Source of the DNA: Amborella trichopoda
Lineage: Eukaryota > Streptophyta > Magnoliopsida > Amborellales > Amborellaceae
Assembly: GCF_000471905.2 (NCBI RefSeq)
Contig: NW_006497735.1
Coordinates: forward strand, 1,480,330-1,544,329
Direction: 5' to 3'
Length of the DNA stretch: 64,000 nt
Position numbers and translations under genes: made by a program. The notes beneath the pieces were generated by a model that ran no database searches, was not told where the DNA came from, and saw only the letters and a program-made list of their open reading frames with translations. This document shows, piece after piece, positions 10,741 to 21,071 of this stretch (position 1 is the first letter of the stretch; every line of letters starts with the position of its first letter).

Positions 10741-12060
10741 AAAACGGCGTCGCAAAGGTATGTGCTGAACCCCCTGCTTTTCTCAATCCTAGTATACATA
10801 ATGAGAAGGTAGCCGTAGGAGTAGAGCTCGGAGAAATCCCTCTTGCTTCCTTCAAGCAAGCCGATTGTGAGACCTTACACCTAGAGCTTGGCGACCTTGT
10901 TCCTCAAATTTTGCAAACTTTTGTATCGATGGATGACATTATCGAATGTCAACATCGATATAGTTTCAGGTCCCTTGAATCTAGGCACATGCTCTTCTCC
11001 CAAGGCTTCCAACCAGGCCGAGGCTTGAGTAGTTAATGGCAAGGCGTAACGAAGGCAATTTCTGAATCATTCGAAGCCAAAACGGAAAACGGAGATCGAA
11101 GAGGTCTCGAGTGTTCTCTCACTTTATTGCAAAGCCGGATGAAGCCTTCAAGCTATTCGGGCTTTGTATCTGGAGGAATTCAAAGCCTCGATCCTCTTGA
11201 TGCCCGTCCTTCAAAACGGCTTAAGGTGATCCTTGAATGCCCAACGAGGAATAACTCTTCTTCCACATCTCATTACACACAAGAACTGGGAATTGAAGAG
11301 CTTTTTGCTAACCTGGATTTGAAGGTATGCACAATCGGCTCTAACACAGCTAAGCGTGCTCATCCACCGATTCAAACCCAGGAACGGAATTGGTCGATCA
11401 CTCCCATATCACGAGAATCGCTGAAAGCATACCAGCGGTACCTTCAAGTCCCGGTGCCAAAAAACAGATAGGGGTAGGGTGGCCATCTAACCACTCTGCA
11501 CGTCCAGTCCTTAACATTTCTCTCGTGAGTCCCATAAGGGACACCTCTTATGTTATTTCAAAAACCATTGAAAAATCAAAACATGATAAAACTGATAATA
11601 ATGCGAAAGAATTTTCAAAAACGACGAACACTCAATATAGCCCGATAACGGTGCACAATACCCAAGATAACGAATTAGATGATCAAGACAAAGATCAAGA
11701 GAGTTAAGAGTCTGAAGAAATCCCTCAACCTGAGAAACTCACTTCCCACGTTGAGCAATTCAAGAAGAGGTTTGATGGTGACCCAACGACTATCATCGAC
11801 GAACCGATTGACATAAACCTAGGAATTGAGAAGGACCCAAGGTTAACCAAGATTGAAACCTCCCTATCTCCTGAGGAGCGGGAAAATATGATTTCCTTTT
11901 TCAAGGAATATCGCGATGTCTTTGTCTGGTCATAAGATGATATGCCAGAGCTTGATCCCACATTAGTGCAACATCACCTAATATTCAATGAAGGGGCCAA
12001 GCTTGTAAGGCAGAAACTCCGATGTTAGAAGACTCACCTTGAGCTCAAAATTAAAGAAGA
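10741..12060 (+). pseudogene. Gag-pol linker and start of RT, Tat-type
   Basis: Several frames interrupted by stops. Near 11740-11960 the sequence reads HVEQFKKRFDGDPTTIIDEP and LSPEERENMISFFKEYRDVF-like residues, then VWS-DDMPELDP, the conserved stretch that leads into RT in this lineage. The stop in VWS*DD is one of many point stops. The 11127-11707 part is Ser/Thr-rich and poorly conserved; a matching stretch occurs in the second Tat remnant near 44300-44760. Confidence 0.55.
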
Positions 12061-12957
12061 AATCGACAAGCTACTCAAAGTGAAGTTCATTACCCCCATT
12101 GATTACTCAGAATGGTTGGCCAACATAGTGGTCGTACCCAAGAAAGACGAGAGGATCCGAGTGCATGTTGACCATAAAGACATCAATAAGGCATGCCCAA
12201 AGGACAATTTTCCATTACCAAACATAGATTCCTTGGTCGACAACACTGCGAGGCACGAGATGTTGTCATTTATGGACGGCTTCTCAAGCTAGAACCAAAT
12301 CTTCATAGCAGAAGAAGACCGGACCAAGACTTCGTTCATAACGCAATGGGGAACTTACTGCTACAAAGTCATGCCCTTCGGCCTAAAAAATGCAAGGACA
12401 GCTTATCAGTTGGCAATGACTAGCATCTTCCACAACTTAATGCACACCATCATGGAAGACTATGTCGACGACATTCTGGTCGAGTCGAAGACCAGACCTG
12501 TTCATCTCACCAACCTGAGAACCATTTTTTAAAAGCTCCAGAAACATCAACTCAAACTCAATTCGCAAAAATGTGCCTTTGAGGTTGAACCCGACAAATT
12601 ACTATGCTTTATAGCAAGCCAAAGAGGCATTGAGGTGGACCCGTCCAAAATATGAGGCATCACTGAAATGCCCTCTCCCCGAAACATTAGAGAAATTCGT
12701 GGGCTGCAAGGTCGCATACAAGCCATAAGGTGTTTCATCTCACAATTAGCTGACAAGTACGCGTCGTTTAATAGACTACTCAAGAAAGATACCCCATTCA
12801 TATGGGATAATGAGTGTCAAGAAGAGTTTGATCAAATCAAAGAGTGCCTCATCAAACCTCCCATCCGTAGTCCTCCTAGTCTAGACAAACCCTGGTTCCT
12901 ATACATGTTAGTGAGAGACAAGACCATGGGGGCAATGTTAACCATGGAAACGAACAA
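12061..12957 (+). pseudogene. Reverse transcriptase of the Tat-type element
   Basis: Motifs in order: MKFITPIDYSEWLANIVVVP, KDINKACPKDNFPLPNIDSL, MLSFMDGFSS, a TAG at 12290-12292, then NQIFIAEEDRTKTSFITQWG, TYCYKVMPFGLKNA and EDYVDDILVESKT (YVDD at 12461-12472). The DxxxG..Q region should read FSGYNQ; here it is broken by the stop. Two more stops follow (near 12530 and 12654) before the thumb and connection GLQGRIQAIRCFISQLADKY. The catalytic YVDD is kept. Confidence 0.85.
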
Positions 12958-13700
12958 ATGATATCCTACATCAGCAAGGCTATGGTGGACTATGAGACAA
13001 GATACACATATATGGAGAAGCATTGCTTGACGCTTGTGTGGGCCATGCAAAAGTTAAGACACTATGTCTTATCTCATTTAGTCAAGCTCATCTCCAAACT
13101 AGACTCACTCAAGTACCTATTGGAGAGATCAGTCCTAAACGGACGTTTGACGAAGTGGAGAATGCTATTGAGTGAGTTCGAGATCGAGTATGTTACTCAA
13201 AAATCGATCAAAGGACAAGCCATTGCTGACCACTTAGCTGAACACACACTGTCAGATAACACTCCCGTCAACACAAATCTCCCTGATGAGAACTTCTTCA
13301 CAATTGAGGAATCAATTTTGGAGCTAAGGAATGAATACGGGCCAGGTATAGGAGTCATATTATGCTCACCCGAGAAGATTTTAATGCCAACAACCATCAG
13401 ATTGAATTTCTCATGTATCAATAACATTGCTGAATATGAAGCCTTGATAGCTGGGCTCGAGAACGCCATGAGAATGAAAATCCAACAAATGCGAGTGATT
13501 GGTGACTTCTTACTCGTCATAAACTAAGTTCAAGGGATTTGGAAGGTGAAAGAAGAAAATCTCAAGCCCTATCAAGAAAAAGTGGAAAAGATGATCCCAT
13601 ATTTCAAGAAAATCATATTTCAGCATGTAACTAGGGAAAATAATCCATTCGTCGATGCCCTTGCGACCCTTTCTTCAATGGTTGATATTCCTCCATAAAT
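12958..13700 (+). pseudogene. Double RNase H of the Tat-type element
   Basis: The frame 12958-13527 holds the end of the first RNase H (YETRYTYMEKHCLTLVWAMQ, LNGRLTKWRMLLSEFEIEYV, GQAIADHLAEHTL), then a linker, then a second one: YGPGIGVILCSPEKIL, NNIAEYEALIAGLENAMRMK, VIGDFLLVIN. After a TAA at 13525-13527 (expected Gln) the same frame continues VQGIWKVKEENLKPYQEKVE and ENNPFVDALATLSSM. The NNIAEYEAL..GL and GD..LV..Q motifs identify the archaeal-type RNase H seen only in the Tat branch of plant gypsy elements. The first Asp region (FDG) is lost. Confidence 0.85.
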
Positions 13701-13979
13701 CACCACACTCCCATTCTATATCAGGAACAAACATGATCCTTCCCCACTAAGGATCGAAGAAGAAATACAGCAAGAAAATGAGAACGATGGGGAAGTGTCT
13801 CTCGTGGGTTCAGATGCGCTAGTTAAGGCAAAAACATGGTTCCACGATGTTCTTTCCTTGTTGAAAGATGGGTTATACCCTTAAGGAGCTACCAAAAAGG
13901 ATAAAGAAGTCATTTGAAGGTTTTTTATGGGATTCTTAGTAAGAGGTAATCTCCTGTTCAAAAAGTCCTTTGATGACAT

Positions 13980-15069
13980 CATTCTACGGTGTATTGATCA
14001 GCCATAAATCGATCAAGTACTGACAGAGCTACACAATGAAGGAGGTCATTCTGGCGCAACCGCTTTAGCTCAAAAAATCAAGCGCTATTATTGGACAACC
14101 ATGGCTAAAAATTGTTGGAAGTTCGTAAAGAGGTGTCCCAAATGTCAGCTTTATGAAGACCTCATCCATGCACCGTCCGTACCACTCAACTCAACACTGC
14201 CTGTATGGCCCTTTGCCATGTGGGGTCTTAATAGCATTGGAATGATCTCACCGAAAGCCTCAAACAGCCACCATTTTATATTAACGGCTCAGAGTACTTC
14301 ACCAAATGGGTAGAGGTCGCATCATTTGTCAAAATTGAGGGACAACAAGTTTTTCGTTTCATAAAGAACAATATTGTATTCAGGTTTAGTGTTCCTGAGT
14401 CAATCAATACTGACAATGGATCCAATCTCAAAAATGAAAAGGCCTCTAAGGTGTGCAAAATTTTTGGGATAACGCATAAATTCTCCACACCTTACTACCC
14501 TCAAGGAAATTGACAAGCAGAGGCTACGAAAAAAGGACTTCTCAAAATTACAAACATAATAATAAAAGGTGGCAAATATTGACACGAAAAGCTAAATGAC
14601 GCGTTATGGGCCTACCAGACAACTGAGAAGACTCTTATTGGCATGACCCCATACTCATTGGTGTATAGTATGGAAGCAGTGTTACTCATTGAAGTTGAGA
14701 TACCGTCTCTCCGAGTGCTTATTCATAAAGATTCAGATGAAAAACAAAAGAGCGAAGCACGAATCACTGCCCTTGTTAATTTGGATGAAAGACGACTACG
14801 AGCAACACAAAATATTGTTGCCTACCAGCGTAGAACCGAGAGGGCATACAAAAGCAAAGTTGTTCCTCGACAGTTCAAGGGGTTATGGTACTCAAGAAAA
14901 TGTTCCACACTCCTGCAAACCCCTACCCATTAGGCAAGTTCAAACCTAATTGGGAGGGGCCATTCGTGGTCACCTGAGTGCACGCAGGCAATTCTTACAA
15001 GATCAAGAATTTAGAGGGGTGTGAGCTCAACGACCCCATCAATATGATGTATCTCAGAAAATACTACAC
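13980..15069 (+). pseudogene. Integrase of the Tat-type element
   Basis: Zinc finger: ELHNEGGHSGATALAQKIKR, then CPKCQLY. Core: WGLNSIGMISPKAS, where the first catalytic Asp (usual WGLD.IG) is Asn; INTDNGSN keeps the second Asp; YYPQGN then a stop, then QAEATKKGLLK keeps the Glu. A frameshift near 14290 and stops at 14511 and 14580 split the core. C-terminal part: WAYQTTEKTLIGMTPYSLVY and YGMEAVLP-like residues, then NWEGPFVVT and ending NMMYLRKYY next to the N gap. The enzyme would be inactive. Confidence 0.85.
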
Positions 15070-15089
15070 NNNNNNNNNNNNNNNNNNNN
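15070..15089. other. Assembly gap (20 N)
   Basis: Twenty unknown bases directly after the integrase C-terminus of the Tat-type element. The true gap length is unknown. Confidence 0.98.
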
Positions 15090-15904
15090 GGACGTAGGTG
15101 AAAAACCAGAAAGGGCATTAACGGGTAAAAAAATAAAAAAAATAAAAAAAAATCTCCAAGAAGGAGCTTTTGATTAAAAAACACTCGAGTATAAAAAAGT
15201 ACTTGCAAGTTCCAACAATACGGCACAAACAGACCCTGAGGACGAAGACTCCTCCTAAACCTTATAGGTTCCCAACATAACCAACTCAGAAAGATGCGGG
15301 AGTGTGATATGAATGGAAAATCGAAGTGACTTCGACGAATCTTGGAAGAACATCGAGACCTATCAAAGATGGAAGCTCAATTAGAATACAGAGAACTCTT
15401 CATGGACACACGAAGCACAAGATGAAAGCTCGAAAGGTAAAAATATAACTTCGAGAATTTTGAGCCCTCACGAACCCACAAGGAAATCCTTTCATCATCT
15501 TTGGGTAAAATAAAATAAAGAAAATGACCATCAAATGGGCCACGGGTGGCAAAACTGTAAGGCCCGTCCGTTTTAAAAGCGTTTTTTCAATCTGATTGTT
15601 AAAATCTTCTATTTCCAAAACCTTTTTAGAAATGACTTCCTTCATTACTACAAGAGGTTACAATGTTAGTCGATCTGGCCTCGTTCTCGAAGCCAACTTC
15701 CTACGCTTGTTATGAAGGCTTGAAACTAGCTAGGCACTCCATGGTTGTGTATGAGTATAACTACCAAATATCAGAGATGAGTGAACCTCGCCAATGATGA
15801 TATTGGCTAGTCTGGGAGCATTTTTTCTCTTGATTGGATCCCCTGAGGCAAAATGAGGCAAGCTTATCCCCGTGTATGTGCACGATGTCCCAAAGTCCAA
15901 TTCG
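15090..15904 (+). other. Non-coding spacer of the Tat-type element
   Basis: The stretch between integrase and the tandem repeats has no open frame of note on either strand. Long spacers before the 3' LTR are common in Tat elements. Runs of GGTAAAAAAATAAAAAAAAT at about 15125-15155 are low-complexity. Confidence 0.5.
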
Positions 15905-16600
15905 AAAAATGTCAAACTCATGCGACGTAAAAGAGCCGATACAGGATAAACATCAAACTCGTGCGATGTAAAAGAGCCGAGACAGGATAAGCGTCAAACT
16001 CGTGCGACGTTAAAGAGCTGAGATAGGATAAATGTCAAACTAGTGCGACATACAAGAGTCGAGACAGGATAAGAGTCAAACTTGTGTGACGTTAAAAAGC
16101 CAAGATAGGAAAAATATCAAACTCGAGATAGGAAAAACGTCAACTCGTGTGACCTACAAAAGCCGAGACAAGGACCGTTCAACACCATATGACGTGAAAG
16201 GTCAGGTGTATCCAGGGCACAACCACTCTGTTCATTAGAAAAACGTCAAACTTGTACTACGTAAAAGAGCCAAGGCAGGGACTATCCAACCCTGTATCAC
16301 GTGAAAAGTCAGGTGTATCCAGAGCACAACCACCCTATTTCAATGGAAAAACATCAAACTCGTGCGACGTAAAAGAGAGGCAAGTACCATCTATCCCCGT
16401 ATGAAGTGAAAGGTCGGGTGTATCCAAGGCACAACCACCCTGTTCGATAGAAAAACGTCAAACTCATACCACATAAAAGAGCAGAGGCAGGTACCGTCTA
16501 GCTTCGTATGATGCAAAAATGTCGAGTGTATCCAGGGCACTACCACCCTGTTCGATGGATTCCGTCTATCCCCGTATTGATGTAAAAGGGTTGGGTGTAT
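15905..16600. repeat. Two-level tandem repeats in the Tat spacer
   Basis: From 15912 to about 16160, five to six units of 40-42 bases contain GTCAAACTCGTGCGACGTAA and AGAGCCGAGACAGGATAA. From about 16160 to 16600 the same word alternates with GTGTATCCAGGGCACAACCA and CCCTGTTCGATGGAAAAACG, giving a longer unit of about 110-120 bases, roughly four times. The short unit thus seems to have been built into a larger one. Repeated CGTGCGACGT is nearly self-complementary. Confidence 0.85.
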
Positions 16601-17308
16601 GGTCCATTGCTGCATGACGCTAAACTGCTTATAGGCCTCTATGGTTGCATGAGTTAAAACTATTAACCAACCTTGTTTTTTGAAATATCTTTCTCGTTTC
16701 AAAATTTTCACTATATGTCTTGTATGTTAAAAAAAACTTTAATTTCATTGTTAAAATCGTAACATGTCCTTTCTCTGAATTCTATTTCAAATCTCCCCCT
16801 ACTTTCAAAAATTCAAAAAAAAAAAGTCTTAAAAAAATGAAGGAGCTTGGACACCCATATAAGATGATTACCGCATTGCCACGTTGCTGCCTGGTCTCTT
16901 ACTTCGGATTTCGGCCAGACAAGTCTCTTCTTATAGAAAGCTTTTTCCTATAAACAGTCTTAAGAAACTCTAAGGAGATCAAAAAAAATGACAGGGTTAA
17001 AAATTTAAAGTACAAAAACCCTTGAAGTTAAGTGGCATGGCTAGAAAATCCAACTTGAGTTTCAAGCTTGTGTAACTCACCAACATCTCACACCAAAAAT
17101 CCTAGGAGGAAAAATGCCCTAGGTGGGTGAGCTCGGTGAGCGCAATGACTTGGAGAGATAGTTGTGGTGCCCCTTGACCACGTGATCTTAAGAAGAAATT
17201 TAGTTAGTCTGCTTTATCTTTGATGTTCACCTACCCCTCGAAGGATAAGAAAAGACAAAGTGTTTACTTTTTTACCACTCACCTGTCCCTCCAATGACAA
17301 GGAGTGCC
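16601..17308 (+). other. Remaining Tat spacer, no gene seen
   Basis: AT-rich sequence without convincing coding frames. It ends in front of the polypurine tract. The ORF-like stretches here (60-106 residues) match nothing I recognise and overlap repeats. Confidence 0.5.
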
Positions 17309-17320
17309 AAGGAAGGGAAA
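17309..17320 (+). other. Polypurine tract of the Tat-type element
   Basis: AAGGAAGGGAAA is followed after one base by TGTAGACATCCC, the start of the 3' LTR. Purine-only composition and position fit a plus-strand primer. Confidence 0.75.
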
Positions 17321-17723
17321 CTGTAGACATCCCATTTTAAAGCTGGCAAATTCTATGGCTTTTTGAACCCTTAAGACTACATTATCCTAGTAGACCCAAT
17401 TTAATTACCCCAAAACTACTCAAATCCTATCCCAATTTGAAGTAGAGCCTAAGAGCTTTCCAACGGTCCAAGAATCGATTGAATCGGACCTTCGGATAAA
17501 AAAATATAAAACATGACAATTTAGTCCTTGTGAGACCCAACTGTCGGGCCGCAGGCCAAGCTGTAACGGCCCGACAAGCCTAAACGAGGATTGATGATGC
17601 AATCAATGCATCTGATGATGCAATAAATGCTTTTTTGAATTAGATAAGGCTAAAACTTCAAGATAAATCCAAAACATTTCGAAAAAACTCCAAAAAATTT
17701 AGAAAAAATCACCAATTGAATCT

Positions 17724-17730
17724 TATAAAT
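17724..17730 (+). promoter_or_regulatory. TATA box 1 in the Tat LTR
   Basis: TATAAAT in the first 202-bp unit, about 30 bases upstream of the CCCAAAAGGAGAGAG stretch. A likely U3 promoter of the element. Confidence 0.55.
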
Positions 17731-17925
17731 ACACCCTCTCCCTAACCCAAAAGGAGAGAGAAAAAGAGATAAAAAAAACCTTAAAAATTCATGAAATTAG
17801 GAAAATTACCAAAAAATACCTAAAAATAGAAAAAACCCTTAGAAAATTCCTAAAAATTTAAAACAATTCCCAAAAATTAGAGAAAATCTCAGAATTCATA
17901 TTCAACCTCATCACCAATTGAATAT

Positions 17926-17932
17926 TATAAAT
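17926..17932 (+). promoter_or_regulatory. TATA box 2 in the Tat LTR
   Basis: TATAAAT in the second unit, exactly 202 bases after the first. If both work, the element had two start sites. Confidence 0.5.
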
Positions 17933-18722
17933 ACCCCATCTTCTTAACCCAAAAGGAGAGAGAAAAAGAGACCAAAAACACTTTAAAAATTCTCGAAATT
18001 AAAAAAAATTACCCAAAAATAGAAAAAATCCTTAGAAAATTCCTAAAAATTTAGGAAAAATCCCCAAAAATCCAAAAAAAATAGAGAAAATCTTCAAATT
18101 CATATTCAATCTCTAGAGATCACAAAACCCTTATAAAACTAAGGAAAATTTCCTCCAGACCCCGAGAAAGATCGACATCTTTAGAAAAATCTTTTGATTG
18201 AAAACCATAGAGAAGATGGAAACCCTAGGCTCTTGAGGTCCTAACCCTCAAGACTGAGAAAACCTAGACCTAAGGCACAAAAACTCTAAATCAAAACTAG
18301 AATTAGGGCAAAACAACTCTAGATATAACCCTTTACACCCGAGATCTGCTTGTCAACATCCGAATCATAGAGGTCAAGAGGATCGGTTGTGATACGGGCA
18401 AGCCCTCGAAGGCTCGGGAATCCAGAGCCATCGGGCCCAATTTGGTAGTATTTTTTCCTCTCTCTTACTTTTTCTTTTTACTGTTTTGCTTCTTTTATTT
18501 ATTTGTTATCTGTTAACTTGTCTTAAAAATCGTATTTTCATACTCTGGATCATGCTGGCTCTGCCATAGATCTGATAATAGATCTGCTCGTTTTCGGGAA
18601 AATCCGGCCTCCTTCTTTCTCTACCACTTTATTTACATCTTTTTAATTAGTTTAAGGCGTTAAAATTCGAGAGATCTCCATCGAAAGATCTGTCAGATTT
18701 TCATCGTAAACAATATTGTTGT

Positions 18723-19153
18723 ATAAGGATGACAAAGTGGGAGGATGAGTCCGTGGACAACCTATCAATTACAACAAGAATAATAGATTTCCCACTCAAA
18801 ATAGTCAACCAATCAATAAAATCAGGAGATATATCCGTCCATACCTTCTCTAAAATTGATAAGGGCTACGACAACCCAGGGACTACCACATTTTCTCCCT
18901 TCACACATTGGCATACATCACATTCTTGAACCCACTGCTAGATATCTTTTGTGAGTCCTAGCCAATGAAAATACTGTTTCACACATCTAATAGAGTTCTT
19001 GATATCTGAATGTCCAGCTGTTGGAAAAGAGTGCAGCTCCTCCAAAATATCCTTCCTAAATATTGAAGTGGGCCCCACTGCAATCTTTTTCTTCCTCCAT
19101 AAAATTCCCTCAATCTCCTTATACTTAGCCATAGCCAAGAGTCCTTTTGCCAT
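18723..19153 (-). pseudogene. Integrase zinc finger and start of core, truncated
   Basis: The frame 18938-19153 ends with ELHSFPTAGHSDIKNSIRCV and YFHWLGLTKDI, the first half of the HHCC finger. After a stop the minus strand goes on with WVQECDVCQCVKGENVVVPG, then VWTDISPDFIDWLTI (first catalytic Asp kept) and ILVVIDRL-TDSSSHFVIL. The expected text is VDRLSKYAHFI.L, so one local change is present. The reading ends at about 18726, where the Tat LTR begins. Confidence 0.8.
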
Positions 19154-19664
19154 CTTGTTTTCAATTGCAACACATACGGATCACTCTTGGAATCTCCCCA
19201 TACCATATCTAGCCAAGTGACCAGCAAGGAAGAGACTGCAAAAACTTCACCAAGATTTCCTCTTTGCACCCGAGAGAGTGCATCTGCGGTCCTATGTTCT
19301 TGTCCCTTCTTATAATGGATCTCATAGTCATAGCCCATGAGCTTGGACAATCAGCGTCGTTGTGATGAAGTGGTAACCCTCTGATTGAGCAAAAACCTTA
19401 AACTCTTATGATTTGTAGGGATGGAAAATTTTCTGCCAACAAATAAGGTCTCAACTTCTCGATTGTAATGACAATTGCCAGCAACTTTTTCTCATAAGCA
19501 ACTACAGAAAAATTCCTTCCACTTAAAGCATGACTAAGATACGCTATTGGATGACCAAATTGCATCAACACAACCCCTAGGCCGGCTCCACTTGCATCAA
19601 ACTCAATTTCAAATGGCTTAGAGAAATTGGGTAATGAAAGGACTGGTGCACATGTCATTGCCAA
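18979..19664 (-). pseudogene. RNase H of the short-LTR chromovirus
   Basis: The frame 19398-19664 reads ALSLPNFSKPF-type residues (PVLSLPNFSKPFEIEFDASG, AGLGVVLMQ, PIAYLSHALSGRN) with the first RNase H Asp kept in FDASG. It breaks near 19390 and continues in the frame 18979-19350 with MGYDYEIHYKKGQEHRTADA LSR. The canonical TDH.SLK region lies at the frameshift. A remnant in at least two frames. Confidence 0.8.
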
Positions 19665-19683
19665 TTTAAGCTATTCAAAACCC

Positions 19684-20540
19684 TTATCTGCCATGCCATT
19701 CCACCCCCCAAGACCCCTTCTTGAGCAAGGAAGTCAATGGTGCTGGAATCTTGTCATATCCTTGAACAAATTTCCTGTAGTAGCCAGTCAACCCAAGGAA
19801 TCCCCTTAGAGATTTTAGGGAATTCGGTCTAGGCCAACTAAGCATACACCTCACCTTGTCTTGGTCGACTGCCACACCCTCCTTAGAAATTACACGGTTT
19901 GAGTAATTAACTTCAAAACACCCAAAGGAGCATTTAGACGCCTTAGCATACAACTTGTTTTCACGTAAGACTTCTAACACCACTTTTAAGTGCTTCAAAT
20001 GATCATTAAAAGAGCGGATGTACACAAGGATGTCATAAAACAATACCAACACAAATTTGCGTAAATCGGGCATAAACACTTCATTTATCAAACTTTGAAA
20101 AGTGGAAGGGCCATTTGTAAGCCCGAAAGGCATCATTAGGAACTCATAATGACCTTTATGAGTCCTAAATGCTATCTAGTGCACATCTTCATCTCTAACT
20201 TGGATTTGGTGGTATTCAGAACGCAAATTATAAAAAATTAGGAACAATTTATCTTATCCTATACTTCATCAATTACTAGAATTGATCTTTAATGGTACCA
20301 TGGTTAAGGGCCCGATAATCCACACACATGCGTTAGGACCCATCTTATTTCCTCACTAATAGTATTGCTAATGAAAAGGGACTAGTACTTGTCCTTATAA
20401 CACCATTTTCTCAATTTCAGACTTTTGAAAATAAGGGCACCTGTAGGGCCGAGCTGAAATTAGTGCAGCTCCATCCACAAGGGGTATTCGGTGGTCATGA
20501 GATCTAGTTGGAGCGAGGCCTTTTGGTTATTCAAAAACAG
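19684..20540 (-). pseudogene. Reverse transcriptase of the short-LTR chromovirus
   Basis: The frame 19684-20136 reads MMPFGLTNGPSTFQSLINEV F, then LVLFYDILVYIRSFNDHLKH, KASKCSFGCFEVNY and [20 protein letters not shown]. The catalytic box should be FFDDILVYS; here the first Asp is Tyr (FYD), so RT is dead. Upstream, broken frames from 20137 to 20540 carry RSHDHRIPL-type, ALISARPYRCPYFQKSEIEK-type residues (RT N-terminus). Confidence 0.8.
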
Positions 20541-21071
20541 CTGCAAATTGATCCAACAGCTGCTGGACATGTGGAATAATGTATGGGTTCCCTATAGCCA
20601 CGACCACGTTGCACAATTGGAGAAGATAGGCATGGCCAGAAATTCTCATATGTTTTGCCACCATTTTAGGTCCCACAACTTTTGATTCGCTGGATGGAAT
20701 TCCCTTCAACGTATACTCTTTCCCCCCTTCTTTTTACTTCATAGATATGGATGCAAAATCCCAACAAATAGGTCCAAGCGTGTGTAACCACTGGGTCCTA
20801 AGAATTGCATCACATCCACCAAGAGATAACAAGTAAAAATCCGCTTTTATTAGAACTCCCTCTGACTAGATAAACAATCCTCTGCAACGCCTATTCCCCT
20901 TTAATCTCTTCCCATTAGTCACCATCACTTCTAACATTGCATCCGATTGACTTGGAAGATTAGTCTTCTTAATAAGGAAATGATCAATGAAATTATGAGT
21001 GGACCCACTATCTATCAACTAGTGAGTTGGCAATATCTCAATGTCCCAATAATTCTCATTGTCTGAGGTGC
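20541..21071 (-). pseudogene. Protease and link to RT, short-LTR chromovirus
   Basis: Minus-strand reading gives LIDSGSTHNFIDHFLIKK at about 20965-21020, the retropepsin active site with intact DSG, then LGGCDAILRTQWLHTLGPIC. The frame 20527-20709 gives the linker ending QQLLDQFAAVFE, which normally precedes RT. Stops at a few positions break it. Confidence 0.7.

Larger units (their letters stand above)
17709..18112 (+). repeat. 202-bp tandem duplication carrying the LTR promoter
   Basis: Two units start with TCACCAATTGAAT at 17709 and 17911. Both go on with TATAAAT, CCCTAACCCAAAAGGAGAGA or its variant, and end near AGAAAATCTC..ATTCATATTCAA. The copies differ by scattered substitutions, so the duplication is old or pre-dates insertion. 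Confidence 0.85.
17322..18722 (+). repeat. 3' LTR of the Tat-type element
   Basis: Starts TGTAGACATCCC at 17322, right after the polypurine tract. It runs to about 18715-18722, where integrase coding sequence of another element begins on the opposite strand. The exact 3' end is unclear: TAAACA at about 18706-18711 is the nearest CA end. The LTR has a duplicated promoter block (see below), so it is about 1.4 kb long. Its partner is not in the window. Confidence 0.7.
8134..18725 (+). mobile_element. Tat/Retand-type Ty3/gypsy element, decayed, 5' LTR not in window
   Basis: Gag, protease, RT, two RNase H domains and integrase occur in order on the plus strand, followed by a spacer, a polypurine tract and a 3' LTR. 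A second, archaeal-like RNase H next to the first is the mark of the Tat lineage (Ogre, Retand). All domains are broken by stops or frameshifts. The left end begins TAGTATCAGCC right at the Tekay insertion; it resembles a decayed PBS, so the Tekay element probably jumped in near the Tat PBS and the Tat 5' LTR lies left of the window. Confidence 0.8.

Noticed and set aside
15905-16600. CRISPR-like array
   Set aside because: Repeats are adjacent and imperfect with no unique spacers, and the host is a plant.
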